Source: Rhodospirillales bacterium
Lineage (GTDB): Bacteria > Pseudomonadota > Alphaproteobacteria > Rhodospirillales > Defluviicoccaceae
DNA length: 5,871 bases
Assembly (NCBI GenBank): GCA_026125865.1
Contig: JAHCKI010000168.1
Span: 1-5,871 of the forward strand
Direction of reading: 5' to 3'
Shown here: positions 5,599-5,871 of the stretch, piece by piece
Layout: each line of letters starts with the position of its first letter
Numbering within the stretch: the first letter of the stretch is position 1
The notes under the pieces: generated by a model
What the model was told of the DNA's origin: nothing
The model's database searches: none
Seen by the model: only the letters and a program-made list of their open reading frames with translations
Translations under genes and position numbers: made by a program

Positions 5599-5684
5599 GG
5601 AGGGGTGCCCGAGTGGCTAAAGGGGACGGGCTGTAAACCCGTTGGCGTACGCCTACGTTGGTTCGAATCCAACCCCCTCCACCA
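5599..5684 (+). tRNA. tRNA-Tyr (anticodon GUA), CCA encoded
   Basis: Class II tRNA of 86 bases. The acceptor stem GGAGGGG (5599-5605) pairs with CCCCTCC (5674-5680), followed by discriminator A and an encoded CCA (5682-5684). The anticodon stem ACGGG/CCCGT encloses CTGTAAA with anticodon GTA at 5633-5635, which decodes UAU and UAC. The long variable arm has a GGCG-TA-CGCC stem (5644-5653), and the T arm is GTTGG-TTCGAAT-CCAAC (5657-5673). It is the first gene of a two-tRNA unit, with 32 bases before tRNA-Gly. Confidence 0.97.
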
Positions 5685-5716
5685 CTTCCGTGGCTGAACC
5701 GATGGACGTCTTTGGT

Positions 5717-5790
5717 GCGGGTGTAGCTCAGTGGTAGAGCCCCAGCCTTCCAAGCTGGTTGCGTGGGTTCGATCCCCATCACCCGCTCCA
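5717..5790 (+). tRNA. tRNA-Gly (anticodon UCC), CCA encoded
   Basis: Class I tRNA of 74 bases. The acceptor stem GCGGGTG (5717-5723) pairs with CACCCGC (5780-5786), with discriminator T and an encoded CCA (5788-5790). The anticodon stem CCAGC/GCTGG encloses CTTCCAA with anticodon TCC at 5749-5751, which decodes GGA and GGG. The D arm AGCTCAGTGGTAGAGC and a TTCGATC T loop are standard. In E. coli the equivalent tRNA-Tyr and tRNA-Gly genes precede tufB, so tuf or further tRNAs are likely beyond the window edge. Confidence 0.97.
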
Positions 5791-5813
5791 GTTCGCATAC
5801 TCCGTGAACTGGA
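5787..5813 (+). repeat. 8-bp inverted repeat including the tRNA-Gly CCA end
   Basis: TCCAGTTC (5787-5794) and GAACTGGA (5806-5813) are exact inverted copies 11 bases apart. The left arm comprises the discriminator base and CCA of tRNA-Gly plus four trailer bases, so in the precursor RNA the mature 3' end would be paired with the trailer. Confidence 0.6.
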
Positions 5814-5822
5814 AGACAGGTT

Positions 5823-5850
5823 ACCGTCGCCGGTTCGAGGCGGCGGCGGT
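5823..5850 (+). terminator. GC-rich hairpin after the tRNA genes, weak terminator or attenuator candidate
   Basis: ACCGTCGCCG (5823-5832) and CGGCGGCGGT (5841-5850) can pair over ten positions with one U-G wobble around an eight-base loop. Only TT-C follows the stem's final T, so there is no proper U-tract. It could end the tRNA transcript partially, or be a leader structure before a downstream gene. Confidence 0.35.
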
Positions 5851-5871
5851 TTCATTGATGTGAGCTGACAC

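Noticed and set aside
5503..5697. A 64-codon plus-strand open frame with VPEWLKGTGCKPVGVRLRW
   Set aside because: This is the tRNA-Tyr gene read as protein, a well-known artefact; it has no ribosome binding site.
5331..5855. A 174-codon open frame on the minus strand covering both tRNAs
   Set aside because: It runs antisense through two clear tRNA genes. Phrases such as GWIRTN and GVRQRVYSPSPLATRA (also seen in the shorter frame 5567-5782) are typical false proteins from tRNA antisense strands.

Overview
The window looks like chromosomal DNA of an alphaproteobacterium, probably Rhodospirillales-like. The grounds are GC-rich codon use, a tandem pair of M16 peptidase genes, a Cache-type chemoreceptor ending in FIGDIRAA, TTAA-N7-TTAAC motifs, and an rlmB / tRNA-Tyr / tRNA-Gly order that in many proteobacteria leads to tuf, secE and nusG. 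The genus assignment is inference; the sequence alone does not prove it.

Layout. Positions 1-1681 (+) hold the 3' end of one M16 peptidase gene, then a complete second M16 gene joined by an ATGA overlap. The second protein has a signal peptide and lacks the HxxEH zinc site but keeps an R/Y-type segment, so the two probably form a periplasmic heterodimer with the zinc site in the upstream partner. Positions 1728-2075 (-) encode a 115-residue protein of unknown function with a strong ribosome binding site. An AT-rich region (about 2160-2270) separates it from a divergent chemoreceptor gene (2315-4462, +), which one in-frame TAA at 3506-3508 splits within the HAMP domain. Positions 4463-4585 form a convergent gap with a perfect CtrA-type box. 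rlmB, a 23S rRNA 2'-O-methyltransferase gene, lies at 4586-5434 (-). A divergent region (5435-5598) carries a likely tRNA promoter with inverted and direct repeats, followed by tRNA-Tyr(GUA) and tRNA-Gly(UCC). The last 81 bases hold two hairpins and no gene.

The genes form four separate units: proteolysis in the envelope, an unknown small cytoplasmic protein, chemotaxis signalling, and translation (rRNA modification plus tRNAs). I see no mobile element, CRISPR array, phage gene or defence system. The points most worth a second look are the receptor split by one nonsense codon with an otherwise intact downstream half, the CtrA-type motifs on both sides of it, the orphan small protein, and the repeats around the tRNA promoter and the tRNA-Gly 3' end.
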